Positions 1-5,418 of a stretch of 6,022 nucleotides of DNA are shown here, piece by piece (within the stretch, counting starts at the first letter, position 1; each line of letters starts with the position of its first letter). The stretch is taken from the NCBI GenBank assembly GCA_019236035.1, contig JAFAJU010000127.1, positions 1-6,022 on the forward strand, read 5' to 3'. The notes under the pieces were generated by a model. The model saw nothing but the letters and a program-made list of their open reading frames with translations, did not search any database and had not been told where the DNA came from. This stretch comes from Verrucomicrobiota bacterium. GTDB taxonomy: Bacteria; Verrucomicrobiota; Verrucomicrobiia; Chthoniobacterales; JAFAMB01. Position numbers and translations under genes: made by a program.

Positions 1-60
1 GTTCGCTGCTATCTGTGGTGCGGCAATCCGGAACCCCTCGAGTAGTTCAAACCAGATCAT
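1..60 (-). CDS. N-terminus of a second, divergent MacB-type ABC permease (partial, runs off left edge)
   Basis: Read on the minus strand from 60, an ATG opens a frame of 20 codons to the window edge: MIWFELLEGFRIAAPQIAAN. This differs from the start of the plus-strand permease at 252 at only one residue (Pro for Gln at position 15). Of the four base differences in these 20 codons, three are synonymous, which suggests a gene kept under protein-level selection rather than a random DNA duplicate. By homology with its partner it should be an inner-membrane ABC permease with an N-terminal cytoplasmic helix before TM1. Only the first 20 residues are visible, so whether the rest is intact cannot be judged. 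It would be transcribed leftward, away from the shared intergenic region. No good Shine-Dalgarno sequence precedes the ATG. Confidence 0.7.
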   Translation of the reverse strand, partial: MIWFELLEGFRIAAPQIAAN

Positions 61-73
61 CGGAGTGCCGGTG

Positions 74-112
74 CGAAACGCCGAGAACGCCGAAAACGCC
101 CGAGAACGCCGG
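74..112 (-). repeat. Short GCGTTCTCG-type tandem repeats in the leader of the leftward permease
   Basis: Read on the minus strand, the leader just upstream of the ATG at 60 contains about four units of the form GGCGTTCTCG, GGCGTTTTCG, GCGTTCTCG and GCGTTTCG. Unit length alternates between 9 and 10 bp. The array mirrors that at 201-236 but has a different unit count and phase. This argues that it is a non-coding leader rather than part of the protein. Its function is unknown; it could be a binding site array or simple slippage-prone repeats. Confidence 0.6.
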
Positions 113-200
113 AAACCGGAGCCAACGGTTGAATGGCAAGCGCCATATATTCACGTCTAAGAATTAGATAGTTCTGTTTTTCGTCGCATTTGCCATTGCC
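113..200. promoter_or_regulatory. Divergent promoter region between two permease genes (no confident -10/-35)
   Basis: This stretch separates two gene starts that point away from each other, so both promoters are expected here. The centre (about 145-182) is the most AT-rich part, with TATATT (146-151) and TTAGATAG. I found no hexamer pair with 16-18 bp spacing good enough to name a promoter on either strand. The flanking AATGGCAA/TTGCCATT pair (132-139 and 190-197) could be a symmetrical operator or just the outer limit of the inverted duplication. Confidence 0.4.
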
Positions 201-236
201 GTGCGTTCCCGGCGTTCTCGTGCGTTCTCGGCGTTT
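201..236 (+). repeat. 10-bp periodic GCGTTCTCG repeats in the leader of the rightward permease
   Basis: Units start at 201, 211, 221 and 231: GTGCGTTCCC, GGCGTTCTCG, TGCGTTCTCG, GCGTTTTT. The period is exactly one helical turn. The stretch could be translated from a GTG at 201 in frame with the permease. However, the matching leader on the left arm has 9- and 10-bp units that break that frame, so I treat it as untranslated leader. Confidence 0.65.
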
Positions 237-251
237 TTAACCGGCACACCG

Positions 252-1499
252 ATGATCTGGTTTGAACTACTCGAGGGCTTCCGGATTGCCGCTCAACAGA
301 TCGCAGCGAACCGGACCAGATCGATATTGACCACTCTAGGGGTCGTGATCGGGATCGTGGCTGTCACCCTTATGGGTACGGCGATCCGTGGCGTTGACAT
401 CGGCTTTGATCGCAGCATGGCGGGATTTGGTGACGACGTATTGTATGTCGAGCAGTTCCCATGGACATCGAGCGACGACTTTTGGCAATTTCGAAATCGG
501 CCGGACATCAAGCTATCCTTTGTAGATCGCCTAAACCAATTGATTGAGGACAACCCGAGCTCCTCATTGGAGCTAGCGGTCGCAGCACCGGCCTCGGTTC
601 AAACGGTCACCTACGGCAAGCGGGAGATTTCCAACGTCTATACGACGGGTACGACCTATCAGTATGCCTATCTTTCCGGAACGGATTGCGACAAAGGCCG
701 ATTTATCAATGAAGCCGAGAGTCGGGGCGGAAGAAACGTTTGTGTCGTTGGCCGGGACGTCGCGGACGGCCTCTTTGGTGCAGAAGATCCCATGGATAAG
801 GTGATTCGGGTTCGCGATCAGGAGTACCAAGTGATTGGCGTCTTCGCAAAGCAGGGCTCGTTTCTAGGAATATTCAGCTGGGATGCGCAAGTTGTGATTC
901 CTTTGAATTCGTATACCAAATATTTCAAGTCGAATCAGGAGAACGCTTCGATACGGGTGAAGGTGAAAGACAAAACCCGCATTGCTGAAGCAAAAGAAGA
1001 ACTCAGGGGCGACTTCCGCCGTATTCGAGGACTGTTGGCGGAACAGGAGGATAACTTTGCCATCAACGAACAAAAGTTGCTCCGAGCCTCGATCGAACCT
1101 GTAAAGATGGGCTTGGCGATCGCAGGCTTGTTCATCACAGGTCTAGCGCTCTTTGTCGGTGCGATCGGAATTATGAATATCACGTTCGTGAGTGCGAAGG
1201 AGCGAACTCGGGAAATCGGAACTCGGAAAGCGTTGGGGGCGCGGCGCAGAACGATTCTGATTCAGTTTCTGATAGAGGCGGTCTCGATTTGCCTGATCGG
1301 CGGAGCCGTCGGACTCGTCCTGGCGTTTGGGCTGTTTGCGCTAGTAGGTGCGGTCTTTCCGAATTTTCCGATGCAATTTTCTCCGATCCTGATCGTGACG
1401 GCACTCTTCATCTCAATGGTTACGGGGATCATCTCTGGGTTTGCTCCGGCTTGGCAGGCTGCCCGCCTCAATCCGGTCGAAGCTTTGCGCTACGAGTAG
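252..1499 (+). CDS. ABC transporter permease, MacB/FtsX type (first of tandem pair)
   Basis: The predicted product of 415 residues is an inner-membrane permease of the MacB/LolC/FtsX exporter class. Such permeases couple a cytoplasmic ATPase to efflux or lipoprotein-type transport by mechanotransmission rather than through a channel. TM1 lies at about 24-43 (TTLGVVIGIVAV). It is followed by a large periplasmic domain (about 45-283, MacB_PCD-like, including the LFGAEDP and YQVIGVF pattern typical of this domain). The C-terminal FtsX domain has TMs at about 286-310, 344-366 and 378-400. Family hallmarks are GIMNI (306-310), the cytoplasmic loop ERTREIGTRKALGARR (317-332) and the tail LNPVEALRYE. 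Two Cys (146, 164) sit in the periplasmic domain. I chose ATG 252 because protein similarity with the divergent copy starts there; a GTG at 201 lies in repeat sequence. No ATPase gene is visible. The stop is 2 nt before the next gene, so the two are probably translationally coupled. Substrate unknown. Confidence 0.93.
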   Translation: MIWFELLEGFRIAAQQIAANRTRSILTTLGVVIGIVAVTLMGTAIRGVDIGFDRSMAGFGDDVLYVEQFPWTSSDDFWQFRNRPDIKLSFVDRLNQLIEDNPSSSLELAVAAPASVQTVTYGKREISNVYTTGTTYQYAYLSGTDCDKGRFINEAESRGGRNVCVVGRDVADGLFGAEDPMDKVIRVRDQEYQVIGVFAKQGSFLGIFSWDAQVVIPLNSYTKYFKSNQENASIRVKVKDKTRIAEAKEELRGDFRRIRGLLAEQEDNFAINEQKLLRASIEPVKMGLAIAGLFITGLALFVGAIGIMNITFVSAKERTREIGTRKALGARRRTILIQFLIEAVSICLIGGAVGLVLAFGLFALVGAVFPNFPMQFSPILIVTALFISMVTGIISGFAPAWQAARLNPVEALRYE

Positions 1500-1501
1500 C
1501 T

Positions 1502-2731
1502 ATGAAGAGTTGGGAGATTGTCAAGATGGCTTGGAAGTCGTTGGGTGCAAACAAGTTGCGCTCGGCACTGACTACCTCGGGGATCACAATCGGAATCTTT
1601 TCGATTATTAGCGTAATGACCACGATCTCCGCTCTCCAGACGTCGATTGAAACCGGATTAAGCTTTCTGGGATCGAACACGTTTCAATTTTCAAAGTATC
1701 CGAACGGGATCAAAGTTTGGGGCGACGAGAAGTACCGGAACCGGAGGAAAATTGATTACCAGACCTACTTAGATTTCGCTCGGATAATGGGAGATGAGGC
1801 GCCAGTCATTTGTCCAAAGGTCTGGGACAACAGTACGCAGGCGGTGTTTGAAAACAGAAAGACGAATCCGAATATTGAGCTTTGCGGGAGCAACCAAGGG
1901 TTCCTGGCAGCCAACAATTTCAGAATCGGTGACGGACGGAACCTTTCACCGGAAGACGTTGTGTTCTCGCGCAGCGTTTGTCTAATTGGCCGGCAACTGG
2001 TGGAGCGGCTCTTCCCGCAGGGGCAGGCCGTGGGCCACGTTATCAAACTAAATGCGAAGAACTACGAAGTGATCGGGACCCTCGCGGAGAAGGGGAGCAG
2101 TTTTGGCGGGAATGATGACAATATCGTCCTGATTCCGATCACAAAGTTTTTTGAAAATTACGGGTCTCGCGAGCGATCTTTGAACATTGCGATCGAGGCC
2201 CAAAACCAATTCGTCTACCAGCGAACTATGGGGATTGCGATTGGAGCTTTCCGGGTAGCGCGTGGTCTGCGCCCGGAAGATGCGAACGACTTTGAGATCT
2301 ACAGCAACGATTCTCTCGCGGGCGTTTTTCGCAGCATTGCGACCACCGTTCGAGTCGGAGCATTTGTTATCAGTGCGATCGCTCTGGTGGCTGCGGGTGT
2401 CGGCATCATGAACATCATGCTTGTCAGCGTCACTGAGCGAACAAAGGAGATCGGAATTCGGAAGTCGTTGGGAGCGCGTCGACGGGACATCCGGATGCAG
2501 TTTCTTCTGGAGGCTCTCTTTCTATCTTTGCTGGGCTCAGCGGGGGGTATCGTTCTCGGCGTTTTTGCTGGAAATGGGCTGGCAGCCTGGCTGCAAGCCG
2601 CGCTGGTTTTCCCTTGGGATTGGGCGATTGCCGGGGTCCTGGTTTGTTCTGCGATCGGCATCGGTTTCGGACTTTACCCCGCGCACAAGGCGGCCGGTCT
2701 CGATCCAATTGAGGCGCTGAGGTATGAGTAG
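1502..2731 (+). CDS. ABC transporter permease, MacB/FtsX type (second of tandem pair)
   Basis: The 409-residue product has the same architecture as its upstream neighbour. TM1 is at about 22-45 (TTSGITIGIFSIISV), a periplasmic MacB_PCD-like domain spans about 46-280, and three C-terminal TMs lie at about 284-308, 334-360 and 370-393. Diagnostic motifs are GVGIMNIMLVSVTERTKEIG (299-318), the KSLGARRRDIRMQFLLEA loop and the tail LDPIEALRYE. Periplasmic Cys are at 104, 128 and 160. The pair is clearly paralogous but well diverged, so it could form a heterodimeric permease in one exporter, or two homodimers. ATG 1502 is used: it sits 2 nt after the preceding TAG, and the N-terminus MKSWEIVKMAWKSLGANKLR matches the pre-TM1 amphipathic helix of the family. 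Upstream in-frame starts would lie inside the first permease gene. No strong ribosome site is seen, which fits translational coupling. Confidence 0.93.
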   Translation: MKSWEIVKMAWKSLGANKLRSALTTSGITIGIFSIISVMTTISALQTSIETGLSFLGSNTFQFSKYPNGIKVWGDEKYRNRRKIDYQTYLDFARIMGDEAPVICPKVWDNSTQAVFENRKTNPNIELCGSNQGFLAANNFRIGDGRNLSPEDVVFSRSVCLIGRQLVERLFPQGQAVGHVIKLNAKNYEVIGTLAEKGSSFGGNDDNIVLIPITKFFENYGSRERSLNIAIEAQNQFVYQRTMGIAIGAFRVARGLRPEDANDFEIYSNDSLAGVFRSIATTVRVGAFVISAIALVAAGVGIMNIMLVSVTERTKEIGIRKSLGARRRDIRMQFLLEALFLSLLGSAGGIVLGVFAGNGLAAWLQAALVFPWDWAIAGVLVCSAIGIGFGLYPAHKAAGLDPIEALRYE

Positions 2732-2776
2732 CCTGCATCGCTCACAAACCTCTAAAGATTTGTGAGCGATGCAGGC
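2731..2776 (+). terminator. Perfect 18-bp hairpin directly after the permease operon
   Basis: The arms GCCTGCATCGCTCACAAA (2731-2748) and TTTGTGAGCGATGCAGGC (2759-2776) are exact reverse complements around a 10-nt loop. The first base of the stem is the last base of the TAG stop codon. Only TTTA follows, so the classical U-tract is missing. The hairpin may act as a weak or bidirectional terminator or as an mRNA 3'-end stabiliser. It ends 2 nt before the fold-back element. Confidence 0.7.
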
Positions 2777-2810
2777 TTTAGTGTCCTGTCCCCGAAATAA
2801 CATGTCTTTC

Positions 2811-2964
2811 GTTGCGATCAAAATGGGCCGTCGGCAAGGCGCGAGGAGGGCGCATCCCGCACCATTTTTACATTGGCGGAAGTCGCGCGCATCAGAGGAG
2901 TGTAAAAAATGGTGCGGGACGTAACCGACGAGCAACGCAGCCGCCGGCCCATTTTCATCGCAAC
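2811..2964 (+). repeat. Internal palindrome A of the fold-back element (nested hairpin)
   Basis: Outer arms 2811-2830 and 2945-2964 pair at 19 of 20 positions (GTTGCGATCAAAATGGGCCG against its near-complement). Inside lies a second hairpin: 2855-2872 (TCCCGCACCATTTTTACA) against 2901-2919, pairing with a single-base bulge around a 28-nt loop. The segments between (2836-2855 and 2919-2938) resemble the equivalent segments of palindrome B in reverse orientation. Confidence 0.8.
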
Positions 2965-2972
2965 CCTCCGGG

Positions 2973-3072
2973 CCGCGGCCAGTTGGCCGTTTTTCCGCGT
3001 TGCTCGCTCCTTACGTATCGATTCAGATATGCTCGTCGCTCGCGCCTTGAAAAACAGCCAACTGACCTGCGG
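2973..3072 (-). repeat. Internal palindrome B of the fold-back element
   Basis: Arms CAGTTGGCCGTTTTTC (2980-2995) and GAAAAACAGCCAACTG (3049-3064) pair at 15 of 16 positions, extended outward to CCGC/GCGG with one bulge. On the minus strand, its core AAGGCGCGAGCGACGAGCAT (3048-3029) and ACGTAAGGAGCGAGCAACGC (3016-2997) match palindrome A's 2836-2855 and 2919-2938 at 15 and 16 of 20 positions. The two are therefore related copies in opposite orientation. Confidence 0.78.
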
Positions 3073-3114
3073 CGAAAGGCATGCTATTTCGGGGACAGGA
3101 CACTAGCCCGGCGT

Positions 3115-4374
3115 ATGACACGCACCCAGATGCAAGGCGACGATGCTGGCGAGCGGAAGGGTCAAGGAACTGCCGTCCCCCTTTTGGCTGCCGCAACTAA
3201 CTCTCCAGACCTCGAGATCAAGGATGCGCAACTCATCTTCGCCGCCATCTGGCGGGAGTTGGAAGGGGAGTTCGGCCGCAGCCGGATGCGTTTCCCCAGG
3301 GAGTTGATCCTGCTTGGGGGAGCGCCGGGTGCGGGCAAGGGCACTAACTCCGAGTTCATCCGCAAGGTACGTAGCATCGACGCCCCGCCCATTGTGGTTT
3401 CCCAGCTCCTTGACACACCGGAGGCGCGCGCCATTAAAGCACGCGGCGGCATGGTAGGGGACCGGGAGGTGGTTGGCATCCTGTTGCGCAAGTTGCTTGA
3501 GCCCGAGCAGCAGAACGGCGCCCTGCTCGACGGCTTCCCACGTACGAAGGTGCAGGTGGAGTGTCTTAAGCTGCTCTTCGACGAGATGATCGCGCTGCGA
3601 CGGGAGTTCTCCGGCACTCCGGAGGTGGTCCACTTTAAGCAGCCCATCTTCCATATCATGGTCCTGTTCGTTGACGAGGCGGAGAGCGTGGCGCGTCAAC
3701 TCAAGCGCGGACGGCAAGTTGTCGCCCATAACGAGGAAGTTGCCCGCTCGGGTATGGGCGAACGGTGGGAAGAACGGGCGACAGACTTTAGCGAGGGACT
3801 GGCACGCAACCGTTACCGTGTCTTCAAGGAGCAAACCTACGACGCCCTGGTTTCCCTCAAGCAGATCTTCCACTACCATTTCATTAACGCCCAGGCGCCC
3901 ATCCCGGAAGTGCAGGCCAACATCGTCCGCGAGCTCGAATACCAGAGCACGCTGGAGCTAGATCCCCGCACCTTTGACCGGCTTCGGGGGTTGCCGCTGG
4001 CCAGCGAAATCGTCCGGCACGCTCGGCAGGACCTCGTCCGTCGCCTGGACGGCTACGAGGTGGAGCAGCCGGAAACCTTCGGGCGGGTGGTCGAGTTCAT
4101 TGAAGGTAAGATGATGCCCATCGTGGTTCGCCACGCGGTCTCGGGCGTGGCCAACATCAACTCCGAAGATCTGCTCTTCGAGGACCCGACCGCGTTGGCG
4201 ATGTTGATCGACGTCTTCTCCGAGCGCGGCTTCCACACCACAGTCGACATCACCCGGGTCGGCGTGCCAATCCGTATGGATCTGCAGACCGGGAACATTT
4301 ACTGTCAGGAGAAGAAGGTCTTCCGTTTCAGCGTGCGCTTCAGAAGTGCGGAGATCCGAGGGGAGTTTGCTTAA
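3115..4374 (+). CDS. Adenylate-kinase-like nucleoside monophosphate kinase with long C-terminal extension
   Basis: The 419-residue product is a cytoplasmic P-loop kinase expected to transfer phosphate from ATP to a nucleoside monophosphate, probably AMP. The Walker A loop is GGAPGAGKGT (68-77). The signature LLDGFPRTKVQ (137-147) fits the adenylate kinase pattern DG[FYI]PRxxx[NQ]. The NMP-binding region (about 90-125) contains ARGGMVGDREVVG. The LID region has RQLKRGR (194-200) and RATD (221-224), with further Arg at 233 and 235; I see no zinc Cys cluster. Usual adenylate kinases have about 190-220 residues. This one has a 60-residue N-terminal extension and about 145 extra residues (275-419) that I cannot assign. 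ATG 3115 is the first start outside the upstream repeat element; ATG 3130 is an alternative. Neither has a clear ribosome site. The frame is open further upstream through the element, probably by chance. The gene looks richer in GC than the permeases. Confidence 0.85.
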   Translation: MTRTQMQGDDAGERKGQGTAVPLLAAATNSPDLEIKDAQLIFAAIWRELEGEFGRSRMRFPRELILLGGAPGAGKGTNSEFIRKVRSIDAPPIVVSQLLDTPEARAIKARGGMVGDREVVGILLRKLLEPEQQNGALLDGFPRTKVQVECLKLLFDEMIALRREFSGTPEVVHFKQPIFHIMVLFVDEAESVARQLKRGRQVVAHNEEVARSGMGERWEERATDFSEGLARNRYRVFKEQTYDALVSLKQIFHYHFINAQAPIPEVQANIVRELEYQSTLELDPRTFDRLRGLPLASEIVRHARQDLVRRLDGYEVEQPETFGRVVEFIEGKMMPIVVRHAVSGVANINSEDLLFEDPTALAMLIDVFSERGFHTTVDITRVGVPIRMDLQTGNIYCQEKKVFRFSVRFRSAEIRGEFA

Positions 4375-4406
4375 CACTCGGGAACGGTGGCTCAAGGCGC
4401 CTTGGC

Positions 4407-5291
4407 CTACGAAACCAAAAGACGCGACGAAGCGCGTCCCGACCGAGCTGCGCTTTCGATTTCGCTTAATTCAGTATCCGATAAGTGGATCTCCGCTGCC
4501 TTGAGGTTCTCCTCTAGATGAGCGGTCAACGAGGTCCCAGGGATCGGCAGCACGACCGGGGAGCGGTGCAACAGCCAGGCGATCGACAGCTGTGCGACCG
4601 TGACGCCGTGGTGTTTTGCAATCGTGTCCAGTTTTCCACCGGGCTGGGCGAGCTTACCTGCTGCCACCGGGAACCATGGTATGAACCCGAGTTCACCTTT
4701 TTCGCAATACTCCAGCACGTCCTCGTGTTGGCGGTCGCCTACGTTGTAGAGGTTCTGTACGCTGACGATTTTAATCACCTTACGTGCCCGCTCAATCTCG
4801 GCGGGCTTTACCTCACTGAGTCCAACGTGGCGGATCTTGCCCTCCTGCTGAAGTTTTGCGATTACTCCGAGCGACTCTTCCACGGGTATCTTGGGGTCGA
4901 TCCGGTGTAATTGCCAGAGATCGATCACTTCCGTCTTGAGAAAACGAAGGCTCATTTCAACCTGCTGTGCTAGGTACTCCGGTCTGCCAACCGGTAACCA
5001 TTGGTTGGGTCCTTGCCGGGTAAGTCCTCCTTTGGTCGCGACCACGAGACCTTTTGGAAACGGAGCAAGGGCCTCGCCAATTAACCGCTCGCTGACCGCG
5101 GGGCCGTAACTATCGGCGGTGTCGATGAAGTTCACTCCCAGTTCAATTGCGCGCTTCAGGACGCGCTTTGCTTCATCGACATCTTTCGGCTCACCCCAAA
5201 TACCATTGCCGGTTAGTCGCATCGCGCCAAACCCAAGCCGATTTACTTCCAGATCGCCGCCAATTTTGAATGTCTTTGCTGGCCTATTCAT
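4407..5291 (-). CDS. Aldo/keto reductase, NAD(P)H-dependent oxidoreductase (YdbC-like)
   Basis: The 294-residue product is a complete, soluble (beta/alpha)8-barrel aldo/keto reductase that reduces carbonyl groups with NADPH or NADH. The catalytic tetrad is Asp57, Tyr62, Lys87 and His129, seen in FIDTADSYGP (55-64), VATKGG (84-89) and LWQLHR (125-130). The cofactor site near the C-terminus appears as IPGTSLTAHLEENL (250-263). N-terminal NRLGFGAMRLTG and the FIDTADSYGP...SERLIGEAL stretch resemble the E. coli YdbC group (reported pyridoxal reductase activity) more than the AKR1 group, but substrate cannot be set from sequence. ATG 5291 fits the usual N-terminus; its ribosome site is weak. It is transcribed towards the kinase gene (convergent, 32 nt between stops) and lies downstream of the hydrolase in the same direction, separated by 127 nt with a hairpin, so it may have its own promoter. 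Confidence 0.93.
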   Translation of the reverse strand: MNRPAKTFKIGGDLEVNRLGFGAMRLTGNGIWGEPKDVDEAKRVLKRAIELGVNFIDTADSYGPAVSERLIGEALAPFPKGLVVATKGGLTRQGPNQWLPVGRPEYLAQQVEMSLRFLKTEVIDLWQLHRIDPKIPVEESLGVIAKLQQEGKIRHVGLSEVKPAEIERARKVIKIVSVQNLYNVGDRQHEDVLEYCEKGELGFIPWFPVAAGKLAQPGGKLDTIAKHHGVTVAQLSIAWLLHRSPVVLPIPGTSLTAHLEENLKAAEIHLSDTELSEIESAARSGRASSRLLVS

Positions 5292-5355
5292 GCACCCAAC
5301 GAAGCACAGCAGATCTGATTTTAGAAAATTAAACGTTTTTATCGGCCAAATAATA
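5292..5355 (-). promoter_or_regulatory. AT-rich leader likely carrying the aldo/keto reductase promoter
   Basis: On the minus strand, the stretch between the 5356-5404 hairpin and the ATG at 5291 is clearly AT-rich, including ATAAAAACGTTTAATTTTC and a TAAAAT box. It stands out from its GC-rich surroundings and is the obvious place for a promoter. No -35 hexamer at normal spacing is convincing. No Shine-Dalgarno sequence is evident (TTCGTTGGGTGC precedes the ATG). Confidence 0.4.
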
Positions 5356-5404
5356 CGGTAGGGCGAGGACTTCGGCGAACTCAGCCGAAGTCCTCGCCCT
5401 ACCG
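5356..5404 (-). repeat. Perfect 21-bp intergenic palindrome, possible hydrolase terminator
   Basis: Arms 5356-5376 and 5384-5404 are exact reverse complements around a 7-nt loop (GAACTCA). The arm contains GGTAGGGCGAGGACTTCGGC. It lies 14 nt past the stop of the hydrolase (minus strand) and is followed in that direction by TATTATTTGG, so it could end hydrolase transcription, although there is no real U-tract. The perfect, GC-rich, long stem is also typical of dispersed REP-like palindromes. From memory, GGTAGGGCGAGG palindromes are abundant between genes in Verrucomicrobiota genomes. Confidence 0.75.
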
Positions 5405-5418
5405 CCTGCAGCGCATCC

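Larger units (their letters stand above)
1..311. repeat. Long imperfect inverted duplication covering two divergent gene starts and their leaders
   Basis: The reverse complement of about 222-311 aligns without gaps to 1-90 with 8 mismatches (about 91% identity). With small indels the similarity continues through the repeated GCGTTCTCG leader. It ends weakly at AATGGCAA (132-139), which is matched by TTGCCATT (190-197). Each arm carries about 60 bp of permease coding sequence and the adjoining 5' leader, and the centre (about 140-189) is unique and AT-richer. An amplification or assembly fold-back would give near-identical arms, so the divergence points to a real genomic duplication, possibly kept similar by gene conversion. 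The left arm may continue beyond the window. Confidence 0.85.
2779..3105. mobile_element. 327-bp non-autonomous fold-back (MITE-like) element with 33-bp terminal inverted repeats
   Basis: The left end 2779-2811 and the reverse complement of 3073-3105 match at 31 of 33 positions, both beginning TAGTGTCCTGTCCCCGAAAT. The interior holds two further palindromes side by side (2811-2964 and 2973-3072) separated by 8 nt, so nearly the whole element can fold as a three-way junction. No convincing protein is encoded: short frames inside have no recognisable domain. The outermost bases are TA on both sides, which could be a TA target duplication or part of the repeat; no longer duplication is visible. 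From memory, ends of the GGGGACAGGACAC type occur near Y1/RAYT-family transposase genes, so mobilisation in trans by such an enzyme is a reasonable guess, but none is in this window. It may also be a repeat cluster rather than a mobile unit. Confidence 0.75.

Noticed and set aside
146..151. TATATT as a -10 box for the rightward permease with TTGAAT (129-134) as -35
   Set aside because: The spacer would be only 11 bp, too short for a sigma-70-type promoter.
201..251. GTG at 201 as the start of the first permease, giving a 17-residue Arg/Ser-rich extension
   Set aside because: The extension is encoded entirely by the 10-bp leader repeats. The mirror-image leader on the left arm has 9- and 10-bp units that would not hold the frame, and family similarity starts at the ATG at 252.
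1289..1501. TTG at 1289 as a start for the second permease
   Set aside because: This part lies inside the first permease gene in another frame and translates to an unrelated basic peptide. ATG 1502 gives the expected N-terminus directly after the upstream stop.
2779..3105. CRISPR array or tRNA-like gene within the repeat-rich region
   Set aside because: There are no regularly spaced direct repeats. The cloverleaf-like fold is far larger than a tRNA, with no T-loop or CCA-type features.
2812..3114. About 100-residue N-terminal extension of the kinase
   Set aside because: It is the translation of the palindromic element, with no domain and a biased basic composition. The open frame is probably a by-product of high GC content.
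3103..3879. Open frame of 258 codons on the minus strand opposite the kinase
   Set aside because: It is antisense to a protein with clear P-loop and kinase signatures, and has no recognisable motifs of its own. It fits a shadow frame of a GC-rich gene.
4394..4403. Palindrome AAGGCGCCTT between the convergent kinase and reductase genes as a terminator
   Set aside because: It has no loop and no following T-tract, and 10 bp of symmetry is expected by chance. The 32-nt gap shows no better candidate.
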